Part shown: piece after piece, positions 11,380 through 21,622 of the stretch
Numbering within the stretch: the stretch's first letter is position 1
Layout: every line of letters starts with the position of its first letter
NCBI GenBank assembly: GCA_030998225.1
Contig: JAPYXD010000409.1
Span: forward strand, 186,001-250,000
Length of the DNA: 64,000 nt
Direction of reading: 5' to 3'
Origin: Diplolepis rosae
Taxonomy: Eukaryota > Arthropoda > Insecta > Hymenoptera > Diplolepididae
The notes under the pieces: model-generated
What the model was told of the DNA's origin: nothing
Databases searched by the model: none
Seen by the model: the letters and a program-made list of their open reading frames with translations, nothing else
Program-made: the position numbers and the translations under genes

Positions 11380-11751
11380 TATTTTGTAGAATTAAATCTT
11401 TATTAGATTTCTCCTAGGAAATATATAATTAAATATAAAATAATTTAGATCAAACAAACCATTTTTTTAAAAGAAAGAAGTATTTTCTTGAAAAAACTGT
11501 GGTATTTTTCGTTTAAAAAATTTGTTTATTTCATTTAAACGCTTGGCATAGTTATGATTAGATGTTTTTTAAACCTAAAACATATTTTCTATAAAATTGA
11601 AAATTCATTATCTCGTTCTAAGAAACATTCGCTCTCATTATCAACTTGAAATGTATCATTCCAAACAAATATTAAATGCAGAAAATAAAAGAATTTTCTT
11701 TTAAATGTTTTTACACAAGATTCTTTTTTATTTCAAATTAATTAGAACGGC

Positions 11752-11805
11752 AATCGAAAGACCTGGACTCGAATCCCAGCGCAGTCGAAAGGGTCTTTTT
11801 TTCCA
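11752..11805 (+). other. tRNA-like B-box fragment followed by a T run
   Basis: CTGGACTCGAATCCCAG forms a 4 bp stem around a GGACTCGAATCC sequence close to the pol III B-box consensus. A run of seven T follows about 25 bases later, like a pol III terminator. No full cloverleaf or A box is seen. It is best read as a fragment of a tRNA-derived SINE. Confidence 0.3.
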
Positions 11806-11939
11806 CAGAAAGATTTTCAAATTCTTTAAATATTCTTTTTTATATTAATGAAATTTTTGAATATATATTTTAAAATTTAGTTTCATTAAACTTCATACGT
11901 ATAGTTATAACAAAAATATAAACTAAATTATAATAATTA

Positions 11940-12219
11940 AAAAAATCTGCCCGCTTCGCAGGCACATTCTCATCGCGCGGAGCTCGCGATTTGTTTATTA
12001 TAATTATGCGCGATTTGATCGTCGCGCTTCGCGCTCGGTCTTGTGCTATTCGCATACATTTAAGTTTATTTCATATAATTTGATACTAATGCTCAAACCA
12101 ATTTTATAATATTAAAGATGATGTAAATTACTCATTTTCTCAAATTCACTAAATTTCTTTTTCAGTTTAAGTAAAACAGGAAATTCAATTTACTTAAGGC
12201 TCTATCGGCCTTAAGGAAC
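11940..12219. repeat. Repeat with GCGCTTCGCGC hairpins, left extension of family S
   Basis: This segment resembles 19,705-19,974: both have TCGTCGCGCTTCGCGCTCGG, TTTGATACT..GCTCAAACC and the stem-loop CTTAAGGC..GCCTTAAG. A reverse copy of its right part lies at 45,718-45,835. The small GC-rich hairpins are conspicuous in AT-rich DNA. The superfamily is not identified. Confidence 0.6.
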
Positions 12220-13311
12220 ACATTCTCATCATGACACTTGCGCTTCGCGTTCGATTTTCTGTATACATTTCAGTAACTTTTTAATAAATTACATGATTAA
12301 AATAATTTATTTTCTTCCAAATATCTAAAAAAGGAAAAACAATCGTAGAATTTATTTGAGGAAACGATTTTGCAGAACAACGCTTATTTCGTATCTCACA
12401 TATTTTGGTGAAAAAAATCGAATTTTTTTAATATTAAAAATCAAAACATAAAATACACATCCTGTCCCAACATGTCTTAATGAGAATTTGTAGACTTCAT
12501 TTAGGCAAATAATTTCTCATCTAAACGTTTTTTTTGTATCTCACATATTTTGTCTAAAAAATGGAATTCTTGAATTTTAATCGTATTTTTTGGAATTGAA
12601 ACATAAAATATATGTTTTTTCATAAACTGTGTAAGACAAAACTTGTAGATCTTTTTGAAACGAACAACTTTGTATTCTTACGTTTTTGTCGTATTTCACA
12701 TATTATTGTTAAAAAAGTAAATTTTGTATTTTCAATAGTTTTTTTTTAATTAAAAAGAAAAATATGCATCTTATGAAAAAATGTTACAATTCAAATTTGT
12801 AGGTCTTTATGTAGAAAATAATATTGTATCATAACGTTTTTTCATATCTCGTATAATTTAACTGGAAAATGGAATTTTGATATTGACTTTTTCTGAATTT
12901 GAATATGCTGTAACGTTTCTAATTTTGATTTAATCAAAAAATGTTATCAGGATAATTTGTAGAGATTTATGAGAACTATCTAAAACCAGTATTGAAATTT
13001 TTGATTTTTTCAAAAAATTATTTTCAAAAACACAAAAGTAGTGCTCAACCCCTCACTTTTGATTGGATGTGGCTGGTTAACGAACTTGTCTTTACTTTTT
13101 CGGCTCCGATAAAGTGTGTCAAAGCTCAATTCAATCTGACGATTCTATCGAGAGTTATGCCGCACACGACCTACTACAGACAGACAGACAGACACTTGCG
13201 TAAAAACCGTTTTTTCTGACTCAGGGGGTCTCAAAACGTAAAGATTTGATGAAAATTTCGAAAGTAATTTTTCACATAAAACCAATACCTTCTCATCCAT
13301 GATGAGAATGT
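12220..13311 (+). mobile_element. Family S repeat, copy a, 1092 bp
   Basis: It starts ACATTCTCATCATG and ends CATGATGAGAATGT, giving a 14 bp inverted terminal repeat. Long parallel copies occur at 19,975-21,398 and, 5' truncated, at 30,802-31,885. The interior repeats a loose module about 120 bp long (a T-rich run, CGTATCTCACATATT, then AAAATGGAATTTT) several times. Near the right end it has a short ACAG microsatellite (13,173-13,193). It is non-coding and its class is unknown. Confidence 0.75.
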
Positions 13312-13450
13312 AAAAAATATTTTATGAATAATTTATAAAAAGAGTTGATTTATTTTTATTTATTCACAAGCTCTGAATAACTCTTGCAGTCACTATATAA
13401 GAAAGTTCCAAGTTCTATGTCTCAGGATTGTAAGCGAGCGTGTGTTTGAC
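13312..13450 (+). repeat. Short repeat shared with 27,165-27,330
   Basis: Both sites share TTGATTTATTTTTA, GCAGTCACTATATAAGAAAG and a CAGGATTGTA word in the same order. It adjoins the right end of family S here and of a G-family element there. Confidence 0.65.
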
Positions 13451-13451
13451 A

Positions 13452-14720
13452 GTGTGCTCAGATTACAATCCGGGGGTATCCGTGTGAAGCGAGTTGGGAG
13501 AGACGACGGGGTGCGAAATATATGGGAATCGTTGGAAAATTGATGAAACAAAATTTTCCAGCGTAAAAGTAAGTCATAAATTTATTAATAAATATATTTT
13601 TCAAGTGCAAAATTCATTTCCGCCTATTTTGAGTACCTACTTGTCGCTTGTCATTCTTTTAATTTTTCAATATAAAATAAAATGTCATAAATTTGTAGGT
13701 TATAATGACCGTTTGCTTTGAAGGATTTGAAGAATGTGTTGAAAACGAGAACTTGCTTATCGATACATTCTTCAAATCTTTCAAAACAAACGGTCATTAT
13801 AACCTACAAATTTATGACATTTTATTTTATATTGAAAAATTAAAAGAATGACAAGCGACAAGTAGGTACTCAAAATAGGCGGAAATGAATTTTGCACTTG
13901 AAAAATATAATTATTAATAAATTTATGACTTACTTTTACGCTGGAAAATTTTGTTTCATCAATTTCCCAATGATTCCCATATATTTCTTTCGTCCAAGAC
14001 CAACCTTACCTACAGTCTATCCCCACCACATGGCCTGTGACGTCAACTTGGTTATCTCAATAGAGTTGAAATTGAGAATTGTATTTGTCTCGACTCCGTG
14101 CAAAAGAGGCGTGAAGTAGACGACAATTTCGAGTTTACGAAATATGTAGTTGAGGAAATAATACTTCTTTTTCCATATTTTTGAAAAAATCTGCTTCATT
14201 TAAATATCTGAAAGGTCCTACGAAATTGTATAAGAATTTTAACACTTACAAAATAAACGTTCAGTAAAATTTAATACCAATCAATATTTAGAATTTTAAC
14301 CAATATTAGAATTGAAAAGAATTTCAGGTTTTCAAATTAAATCTTAAATCATAAGTTTCGAATTTCCACACATCTTATCCGTACATTTAAAACATTTTTA
14401 ATCAGAGAATAATTTTCTATTAAGAATGTCTTAATAGAAAATTTCTATGTAAGTTTAAAATTGCTATACTCAATTTAATGTTAGAAATATTTTCATCTTA
14501 CGTTCTTTTAACAAAAAATGAAATACTCTACGCAAAGGAAAAAATTTCTAATAGAAGTTCATAAATTAGAAAAATAAAAAATGTGTTCATTGATATTTTC
14601 AGATGACCATGTAAGTATTTATTGACTTGAAATTTATAATTTGTCTGTTCTTCAGTAATCGTAGAACGATGAAATTGAAAGCCAATAAATGCTCGAAGAT
14701 TTATATGAATATATTAATTA
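13452..14720 (+). repeat. Family U repeat, copy 1
   Basis: The left part (CAGTGTGCTCAGATT, GTGTGAAGCGAG, GGGAGAGACGACGGG) matches 35,450-35,530. The right part (AGTTGAAATTGAGAATTGTA, TGAAAGGTCCTACGAAATTG, CAATCAATATTTAGAATTTT) matches 35,650-36,290. A diverged copy lies near 47,230-47,420. The middle is replaced here by the hairpin at 13,515-13,987. Non-coding and unclassified. Confidence 0.7.
13515..13987. repeat. 473 bp palindrome (hairpin)
   Basis: Two arms of about 215-225 bp are nearly perfect reverse complements. The outer end is GAAATATATGGGAATC on the left and its complement at 13,972-13,987, with a loop of some 40 bp near 13,750. It sits inside family U. It could be a foldback MITE or an inverted duplication, and no clear target duplication is visible. 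Confidence 0.8.
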
Positions 14721-14852
14721 CAAAATTTGCAAATTTTATATTCATTCACAAAATACTTAACCTCTTTTGAGCATTTTTATATTTTAAACTCAAAATGTAT
14801 GCTTAGGCTTTAAAAAAGTAAGATAAAAATAATTTTAGTATAGAATTGAATA

Positions 14853-15146
14853 ATTATAGATAGGACTTGCATCGACCCTTTGATAGTAAAATCCGTAGTG
14901 ACAAGAGTTATTTGACAAAATTATGTGCCTATCTTGTTTGCGACGAAAGAAAAGGAGGAAAAAAGGAATTTTGTGTGTGTCACTTGGATTAATTTTTTTA
15001 TCATCGTTTTGTATGTCTACTTAATAAAATAACAGAAATAAATTCTCACTGATGAGGACTCCAACCTGAGTCGAAACGTTTGAAAGAATGTAAGAACTGA
15101 GTTTTCATTATTTCTGGACTCTAAAGCCAATTTATACATATATCGA
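14853..15146 (+). mobile_element. 294 bp insertion with hammerhead-like motif and 13 bp target duplication
   Basis: The insertion is flanked by ATAGAATTGAATA at 14,840-14,852 and 15,147-15,159. A related repeat copy at 16,470-16,490 reads straight through this point without it. It contains CTGATGAGGACTC..GAGTCGAAACG at 15,049-15,080, the core word order of a hammerhead ribozyme. Penelope-like elements and the small retrozymes they mobilise carry such motifs. There is no coding capacity, so a non-autonomous or 5'-truncated Penelope-type insert is the best reading. Confidence 0.7.
15049..15080 (+). ncRNA. Hammerhead-like ribozyme core
   Basis: CTGATGA, then a GACTC/GAGTC stem with a 6-base loop, then GAAAC. 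It departs from the textbook core by one extra G between CTGATGA and stem II. Stems I and III are not obvious. Self-cleavage is therefore only a possibility. Confidence 0.4.
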
Positions 15147-15399
15147 ATAGAATTGAATATATCGATTTTGAACTTGAAAAATACTTGCCTAAATTAAACT
15201 GTTGGAATATCTTGTAAAATTAATAGGAGATTTAAAAAATCGAAATACAATTTACTAGTAAAATCAAAAGACAAGAAATGTTTAAAATTTTACGTCAATA
15301 TATGAATTGAAAAGTTTTATAGTTTTTAAGTCAACTACTTCATTTTAAAAAATTCTCTTTTTCGTACAGCATTCAATTTTTGAATTAAAAATATCTGCT

Positions 15400-16740
15400 T
15401 AAATATTTTTGATAAAATCTGCTTGAATTGAACATCTGAAAGGTCCTACATAATTGTATAAGGATTTTAACACTTGAAAAATAAACGTTCAGCAAAATTT
15501 AATAACAATCAATATTTAGAATCTTCCCTAGCGAACTGGCTGAACGGTAGCTTTACGCTGTACCGTAAAGCTATCGTAAAGCTATTGTAAAGTAGCATTA
15601 TAACTCATGAATGAGGCAAAATAAACATTAAAAATGTTTTCATCCTTATTCTACGTTGAAAATAACGTTAACTGGTAATTGACATATGCAATAATTTTAT
15701 TTATTTAAGCTAAAAATTAAAAAAAACATAATACCTGTCATTGAAGGCAGTGCAGTGGTTCACCTTTTGTGGAACTTCTTCGTTAGAGTTGACCATTGCT
15801 TGGAGTGAGACACAATTATACTTTCATCTCACTCTAACAAATAGTCAATCCTGACGGTGAAGACATGGAAAATGATGATCCACTGCACTACCTTGAATGA
15901 CAGGTATTATGTTTTTTTTAATTTTTAGCATAAATAAATAAAATTATTGTATATTTCAATTACCAATTAACGTTATTTTCAACGTAGAATAAGAATAAAG
16001 AAATTTTGAATGTTTATCTTGCCTCATTAATGAGTTATAATGCTACTTTACGATAGCTTTACGGTACAGCGTAAAGCTACCGTTCAGCCAGTTCGCTAGG
16101 GTTAACCAATATAAAAATTGAAAAGAATTGTAGGTTTTCAAATTAAATCTCAAATCATGAATTTCGAATTTCCATACATCTTTAATTTTGTTTCAAGTGA
16201 TCAATACTTTTTACATTTTCACAAGATCTCATGGACGAGTGCAATTTTTAAATGAAATATTTTGTAATTCCTAATTTGTCTGTTCTTCAGATATCGTAGG
16301 AAGATGAGATTCAAAGTCAATAAATGCTCAAAGTTTTATATGAATACATTAATTACTAAATTTGGAAGTTTTATATTCATTCCCAAAATACTTAAACTCT
16401 GTAGAGCATTTTTATATTTTGAATTCAAAATGTATGCTCAGGCTAAAAAAAGTAATATAAGAATAATTTTAGTATAGAATTAAATATATCGATTTTGAAC
16501 TTGAAAAATACTTGCCTTAATTAAACTGTTGGAAGATCTTGTAAAATTAATGGGAGGTTTTAAAACTCGAAAAATAATTTACTAGTAAAATCAAAAGTCA
16601 AGAAATGTTTAAAATTTCACATCAATGTATCAATTGAAAAGTTTTGTAGTTTTTATGTCAACTAATTCATTTTAAAAAATTCTCTTTTTCGTACAGCATT
16701 TAATTTTTGAATTAAAAATCTCTGCTTAAGCAATATGGAA
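15400..16740 (+). repeat. Family U repeat, tandem copy 2 (interrupted by a foldback)
   Basis: It starts at AAAATCTGCTTGAATTGAACATCTGAAAGGT-like sequence and ends in TTTTTCGTACAGCATTTAATT. It repeats the sequence of 14,180-15,395 in the same orientation, so the two copies are in tandem. The foldback at 15,526-16,101 splits it. It lacks the 294 bp insert of copy 1 and so provides its empty site. Confidence 0.7.
15526..16101. mobile_element. Foldback element 1, 576 bp, TT-flanked
   Basis: It begins CCCTAGCGAACTGGCTGAAC and ends with the reverse complement. The arms are mostly complementary for more than 200 bp each. Near the ends, GTAAAGCTA words are iterated. TT flanks both sides (15,524-25 and 16,102-03). 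The unoccupied paralogues at 14,290, 35,890 and 36,430 have a single TT at this place, so the target duplication is 2 bp. A 37 bp motif at 15,727-15,763 (beginning CATAATACCTGTCATTGAAG) near the apex is identical to one in the foldback at 37,210. No coding sequence. Confidence 0.85.
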
Positions 16741-17090
16741 ATAAGATTAAATTCAAATCCAAATCTGGTATTTAATTGTAATTTTCTGAATTTCAAAATA
16801 AGGATTAAAGACGATTTCTGCGCTGAATTTAAACTATTGCAGTCAGTCTGTCAGTGATACCATGTGAATAATTGTATGTACATAGTAAAAAAAGCGTATA
16901 AAAAAGATTTTTGCGAGTATTCAAGATGGAATTGATTTATTTGACGGTATGTACTCGAAATACTGAAAATATAATAATATAATAATAAAAATATCTATGC
17001 TTATCAGGTGTACACAGTGTGTCCCAAAAATAACCGAACTTTTTGGATATAGAATAAGATACACATTATATTATCTGTGAAAGTTATTAT

Positions 17091-18624
17091 TCATTCAAAA
17101 AATGTTCCATTAGACTCAAAAAAATAATTAGCTGCATTAGCTAAATATTCGCTACCACAGCTAAGAAAGTTACTTGATATACGGACAGCGAATGTCTTAG
17201 CTGCTAATACTAACGTCTATTTGCTACAGTACTTTAGCGATGCCAGCTAATTTACGTTAGCACTGGTAACAACGATTGTGAGCAGTAGCCTATCGGTCGT
17301 GTTATCTTCCTGTTCTAACAGCGTTTGAAGTACTAGTTAATTTTATTAGCAATTGCTGCAAATAGAGGTAGCACTCAAAATCATTGATTTTGAACTTCCA
17401 AACCTACATTTAAATACAGTTACACCTGGGTGTTTAAGAAAAAAATGATCTCGTAATCCTTCTATACTCACAAAAGTCTGCTGGCAAGTTATATCAAAAC
17501 AACTAATTTCTTGCGACATATCGTAACCTGCAAAATTAAAAACGAAAAAAAACTGATTCAGTTCTAACCTTAATCACAGCCTAATTTTTCAAGAATAAGA
17601 ATAAAACGTGAGCTGCTTTGATAACCAAACTTATAGCTACAAGTAGAAACATTACCGGGAACAGTAGCGACTTACTTGCCAGTCCAATATAATGTTTTCA
17701 AAAATTGTACAAATATACAACACTTAGAATTAAGAAGAAAAGAAGCAAATTAAGAAGCGCAGAAAACGCGGGATGTCTAAGCAGCCGTTAGCAACCGCTG
17801 CTAACTTCTTACATATCAGCGCAAAATTTTAAAAGCTACGAGTACGAATTTTGAGATTTTCTAGGAGAGTAAACTGTTTTAGCAGCAACAACCAAATGAT
17901 TAGCTACAACTCTTAATACGCTAAGGAGTCCAATGCAAATTTTCAACTTCGATTGCAGCTAACATTTTTTAACTGTCCCAGCAAACTGTTAACTCTCTCA
18001 GCAGTAGCAGACATTTCATTTTTTTGCAACACAACGTTTGGAACGATCCACTAACGCATGCATAGATTTTTTTATGTCATTTATAGGAATGTTCTTCAGC
18101 ACCTGGGTTACGGCTGCTTGAATGGCTGCTTGAATTCATAAAATGCTCCTTTCATCTTGGTTTTCAGTTTCGGAAATAGAAAATGGTCACATGGTGATTG
18201 ATCAGGCGAATACGGAGGGTGGTTGATGAGAAAAATCCGTTTTTTCATAAGAAATTCGTTGACTTTTTTGGTCTTCATTTAACTGATGTGGAACAAAACG
18301 TGCACAGACCTTTCTTTTACCCAAATCTTCAGTTAAAATTCTCCAAATAGTGTTTTTACTCGTATCTAATTCCTCAGTCAACATTCTCGTAGTAAAATTT
18401 GCATCGATACCAATGATTTCACGGACTTTTTCCACCAATTCAGCACGATTACTAACTTCTGGACGACCTGGTCTTAGGTTGTCATTTAAATCCTCACGAC
18501 CATTTTTAAATCGTGTAAACTACGTATAAACTTGAGTACGACTCATACAATCATCACCATAAACTTTTTTCATCAATTCGTATGTCTCAGCGAATTTTTT
18601 TTCAAGTTTAACACAAAATTTCAT
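17091..18624 (-). pseudogene. Mariner transposase remnant
   Basis: The start is taken at the ATG at 18,624. The N-terminal DNA-binding half reads with QVYT, then a TAG (18,520-22, likely once Trp), then FTRFKNGREDLNDNLRPGRP and TWRILTEDLG-like text as in mariner transposases. The central catalytic part is deleted: the sequence jumps at about 18,215 from KTDF to PPYSPDQSPCDHFLFPKLK, the region of the last catalytic Asp, in another frame. The C-terminus continues through KKSMHALVDRSKRCVAKK to about 18,020. It resumes after the insertion at 17,118 with SNGTFFE and a stop (17,091-93). It is clearly inactive. Confidence 0.8.
17119..18018 (+). mobile_element. 900 bp insertion inside the mariner, TCA-flanked
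   Basis: Removing it restores mariner coding continuity, with TCA on each side (17,116-18 and 18,016-18), consistent with a 3 bp target duplication. The left 335 bp recurs in reverse at 8421-8757. AGCTAA, CAGCAA and GCTAC words are frequent throughout. There is no clear terminal inverted repeat and no open frame of note. Confidence 0.65.
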
Positions 18625-18789
18625 ATTTGCTCTTTGTCATTGTCATCTGTCATCCGATTTACACGAACTTAGGTGCGTTTGAAAGACGATGAATGTATCT
18701 CTTTAATGCTGCAAATTTTCAATAGATGTCGCTGCATGTTGTATGATTTAAATATAAAGTTCGGTTATTTTTGGGACAAACTGTGTATT

Positions 18790-19178
18790 TTTTAATATTT
18801 CCAGAAACAAAGAAAAGTCTTGATGATAAATGTAATAAACAGTAATATAAATGTTAAAATGTTGCCGTTGGTCTTCATTTATAAAAAATGCGTTTCGAAA
18901 CATAGTATTACACATGTAGTATTTGATCACAATAATAAACTGCGCAAAATTATACATATTGATTACTTGTAATTATATAAAATTTTCATACATATTGTTT
19001 AAAAAGGAAGAATTTTACTTATCTACAGTAATGTGTGAAATATTAAAATTTTCAAAAAAACTTATGCAATTTTAATGTTCGATAACCGATTTTACTCCAA
19101 AATATTGAAAACACCAGGTTACAAAAATTGAATATTAAATTTTTCATTTCAAATACTGTAAAATTACACAATTAAACG
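18790..19178. other. AT-rich gene-free stretch
   Basis: No supported feature. The minus-strand open frame 18,748-18,957 overlaps the mariner terminus and has no domain. Confidence 0.5.
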
Positions 19179-19456
19179 ATTAGTCGCACGAAAAACTTTC
19201 TAAATTACGAAAATTAGGGTTTTGACTCTTCTTTACAGAGATTGTTAAAATATTTTTTAACATACACGCAAAATTGTTTTTTTCCAAAATTGGCCCCTTT
19301 CCAAATTTTTTTTTTTCATGGATTTACTCAGTAAGAAGGTGGGCATTGAATGGCATTGAAATGTCAAAATCTGGAAAGAAACGGGATCGAGAATGAAACT
19401 TTTTAATGCGTTTTAATGCCTAGGAACACATTTTCTCAAAGTCAGTCAATTTCTTT

Positions 19457-19699
19457 TTGCATTTAAGTGAAACAGGAAATTCAATTTACTCAAGGCTCTA
19501 TCGGCCTTAAAGAACACATTCTCATCATGACGTTCACGCTTCGCGCTCGATTTTCTGTAAACATTTACGTAACTTTTTAATAAATTACATGGTTTAAATA
19601 ATTTATTTTCTTCCTAATCTCTCTAAAAGAAAAAACAATCGTAGACTATATTTAAGGAAACGATTTTGCAGAACAACGCTTATTTCGTATCTCGCAAGT
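19457..19699 (+). repeat. Family S, partial left-end copy
   Basis: It has the CTCAAGGCTCTATCGGCC hairpin, ACATTCTCATCATG at 19,516 and the following 180 bp of family S up to TTTCGTATCTCGCAAG. It is then interrupted by a GC-rich GCGCTTCGCGC segment that leads into the next copy. Confidence 0.7.
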
Positions 19700-19974
19700 T
19701 TGAACGCGCCTAGGGCGCGCAATTCGATCGTCGCGCTTCGCGCTCCGTTCTTTCTGGACCTCGCGCTTCGCGCTCGGTCTTGTGCTCTTCGAATATTTAT
19801 TTCTTATAATTTATCGTTTATTTCTTATAATTTGATACTGAAGCTCAAACCAATTTTATAATAATATTACGGATGATGTGAATTACACATTTTCTCAAAG
19901 TCACTCAATTTCTTTTTGAATTTGAGTGAAACAGGAAATTCAATTTACTTAAGGCTCTATCAGCCTTAAGGAAC

Positions 19975-21398
19975 ACATTCTCATCATGACGTTCACGCTT
20001 CGCGCTCGATTTTCTGTATACATTTCAGTAACTTTACAATAAATTACATGGTTTAAATAATTTATCTTCTTCCTAATCTCTCAAAAAGAAGAAACAATCG
20101 TAGACTTTATTTAAGGAAACGATTTTGCAGAAAAACGCCTATTTCGTATCTCACATATTTTGGTGAAAAAAATCGAATGTTTTTAATATTAAAAATCAAA
20201 ACATAAAATATACATCGTCTCCCGAAATGTCTTAATGAGAATTTGTAAACCTCATTTAGGCAAACACTTTTCCATATAAACGTTTTTTTTATATCTCACA
20301 TATTTTGTCTAAAAAATGGAATTTTTGAATTTTAATCGTATTTTTTGGAATTGAAACGAAAAATATATGTTTTATTAGAAACTGCGTCAGATAAAATTTG
20401 TAGATCTTTTTGGAACGAACAACTTTGTATTCTTACGTTTTTTTCGTATTTTACATGTTATTGTTAAAAAATTGAATTTTGTATTTTCAATAGTTTTTTT
20501 TATTTAAAAAGAAAAACATGCATCTTATGAAAAAATGTTACAATTCAAATTTGTAGGTATTTATGTAGAAAATAATATTGTATCATAACGTTTTTTCATA
20601 TCTCGTATAATTTAACTGGAAAATGGAATTTTGATATTGACTTTTTCTGAATTTGAATATGCTGTAACATTTCTAATTTTGATTTAATCAAAAAATGTTA
20701 TCAGGATAATTTGTAGAGATTTATGAGAACTATCTAAAACCAGTATTGAAATTTTTGATTTTTTCAAAAACACAAAAGTAGTTCTCAACCCCTCAATTTT
20801 GATTGGATGTGGCTGGTTAACGAACTTGTCCTTACTTTTTCGGCTCCGATAAAGTGTACCAAAGCTCAATTCAATCCGATAATTCTATCGAGAGTTATGC
20901 CGCACACGACCTACTACAGACTTTCTTTCGTAAAAACCATTTTTCTGACTCTTGATGAAAATTTCGAAAGACATTTTTCACATAAAACCAATACCTTCCC
21001 GAGTCGAAAAATCGAAGGCCTCATTTGAGCCTCTGCGACATAATTTTGAGGCTGAAGAGGGGTAAAAGAGGTTCTTGTTCGTATTTTTAAACCTCTTTTA
21101 AGCCTCCAGACTTGACTTACGTCCGTTTTAGGCTCAAGAGGTTCAAAGGAGGTCATACATTACGACGGGAAAAGTTCCTGTGAGGCTCTTCTCGATCGAA
21201 GAGGTTCCTGAGCGTTAAAAGAGGTTGAAAAATAAAATACAGAGGCTAAAGAGGGTTAAATGATGACTTAACGATTATCAATAGGCTTTAATGAGGTTGT
21301 GGAGGCTTAAAATGTTTCAAATGAGCTTCAAAATCACCAAGAGGCTCATATGAGGCCCTCGAAATTTCGACTCGGGTTCTCATCCATGATGAGAATGT
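19975..21398 (+). mobile_element. Family S repeat, copy b, with nested MITE
   Basis: It runs from ACATTCTCATCATG (19,975) to GATGAGAATGT (21,398), parallel to copy a. It is 1424 bp long because of a 379 bp MITE insertion at 20,998. The position of the ACAG microsatellite in other copies reads ACAGACTTTCTTTCG here, without repeat expansion. Confidence 0.75.
20998..21376. mobile_element. GAGG-rich MITE, 379 bp, TT-flanked
   Basis: It starts CCCGAGTCGAAA and ends TTTCGACTCGGG. TT lies on both sides (20,996-97 and 21,377-78). Family S copies a and c have the uninterrupted ACCTTCTCATCC at this place, so the duplication is 2 bp. The interior repeats GAGGCT/GAGGTT words (and complements) more than fifteen times, mostly as AGAGGYT followed by a purine-rich stretch. 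It is non-coding. Confidence 0.85.
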
Positions 21399-21622
21399 AA
21401 AAAAAAAATTCGAATGGGGCCAAATTTGGAAAAAAACGATTTTGCGTGTATTTCTTTACTTTTGTATGTTAAAACATATTTTAACAATGTCTGTAAAGAA
21501 GAGTCAAAACCCTAATGTTCGTAATTTGGAAAATTTTTTGTGCGAACAATTGTTTTCAGGCTTGAAATATATGTTATATGTTTCAGGCTTGAAAGTGCGC
21601 TTGCTTTGTTGAAAATATCATT

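Larger units (their letters stand above)
17013..18785 (-). mobile_element. Mariner element, decayed and split by an insertion
   Basis: The terminal inverted repeats (17,013-17,045 and about 18,752-18,785) share TCCCAAAAATAACCGAACTT and are bounded by TA on both sides. The transposase remnant lies on the minus strand between them. A 900 bp foreign segment separates the last codons from the rest. Confidence 0.85.
19179..21550. mobile_element. Composite bounded by about 140 bp inverted repeats
   Basis: Sequence 19,179-19,316 recurs in reverse complement at about 21,400-21,550. Shared words are AAAATTACGAA..ATTAGGGTTTTGACTCTT, TTTACAGA.ATTGTTAAAATAT, ACACGCAAAAT and TTTTTTCCAAA.TTGGCCCC. Between them lie two partial or full family S copies and a MITE. 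It could be a larger transposon whose interior is family S, or two insertions of an unrelated repeat. Confidence 0.6.

Noticed and set aside
9595..11740. A transposon bounded by CACTGAGAAAAAAG and a matching right end
   Set aside because: Only the left word is convincing. The candidate right end near 11,720 is a T/A-rich chance match.
11752..11805. A functional tRNA gene
   Set aside because: Only a T-arm-like stem and a T run are present, with no acceptor, D or anticodon arm.
15521..16107. A TTAA duplication (piggyBac or Kolobok type) for foldback 1
   Set aside because: The right flank reads TTAA, but the left flank is TCTT without AA. Foldback 2 is flanked by TA only. A 2 bp duplication explains both with no deletion.
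18202..18438. A 78-codon stand-alone gene on the minus strand
   Set aside because: It is the middle of the mariner remnant, whose reading continues on both sides.
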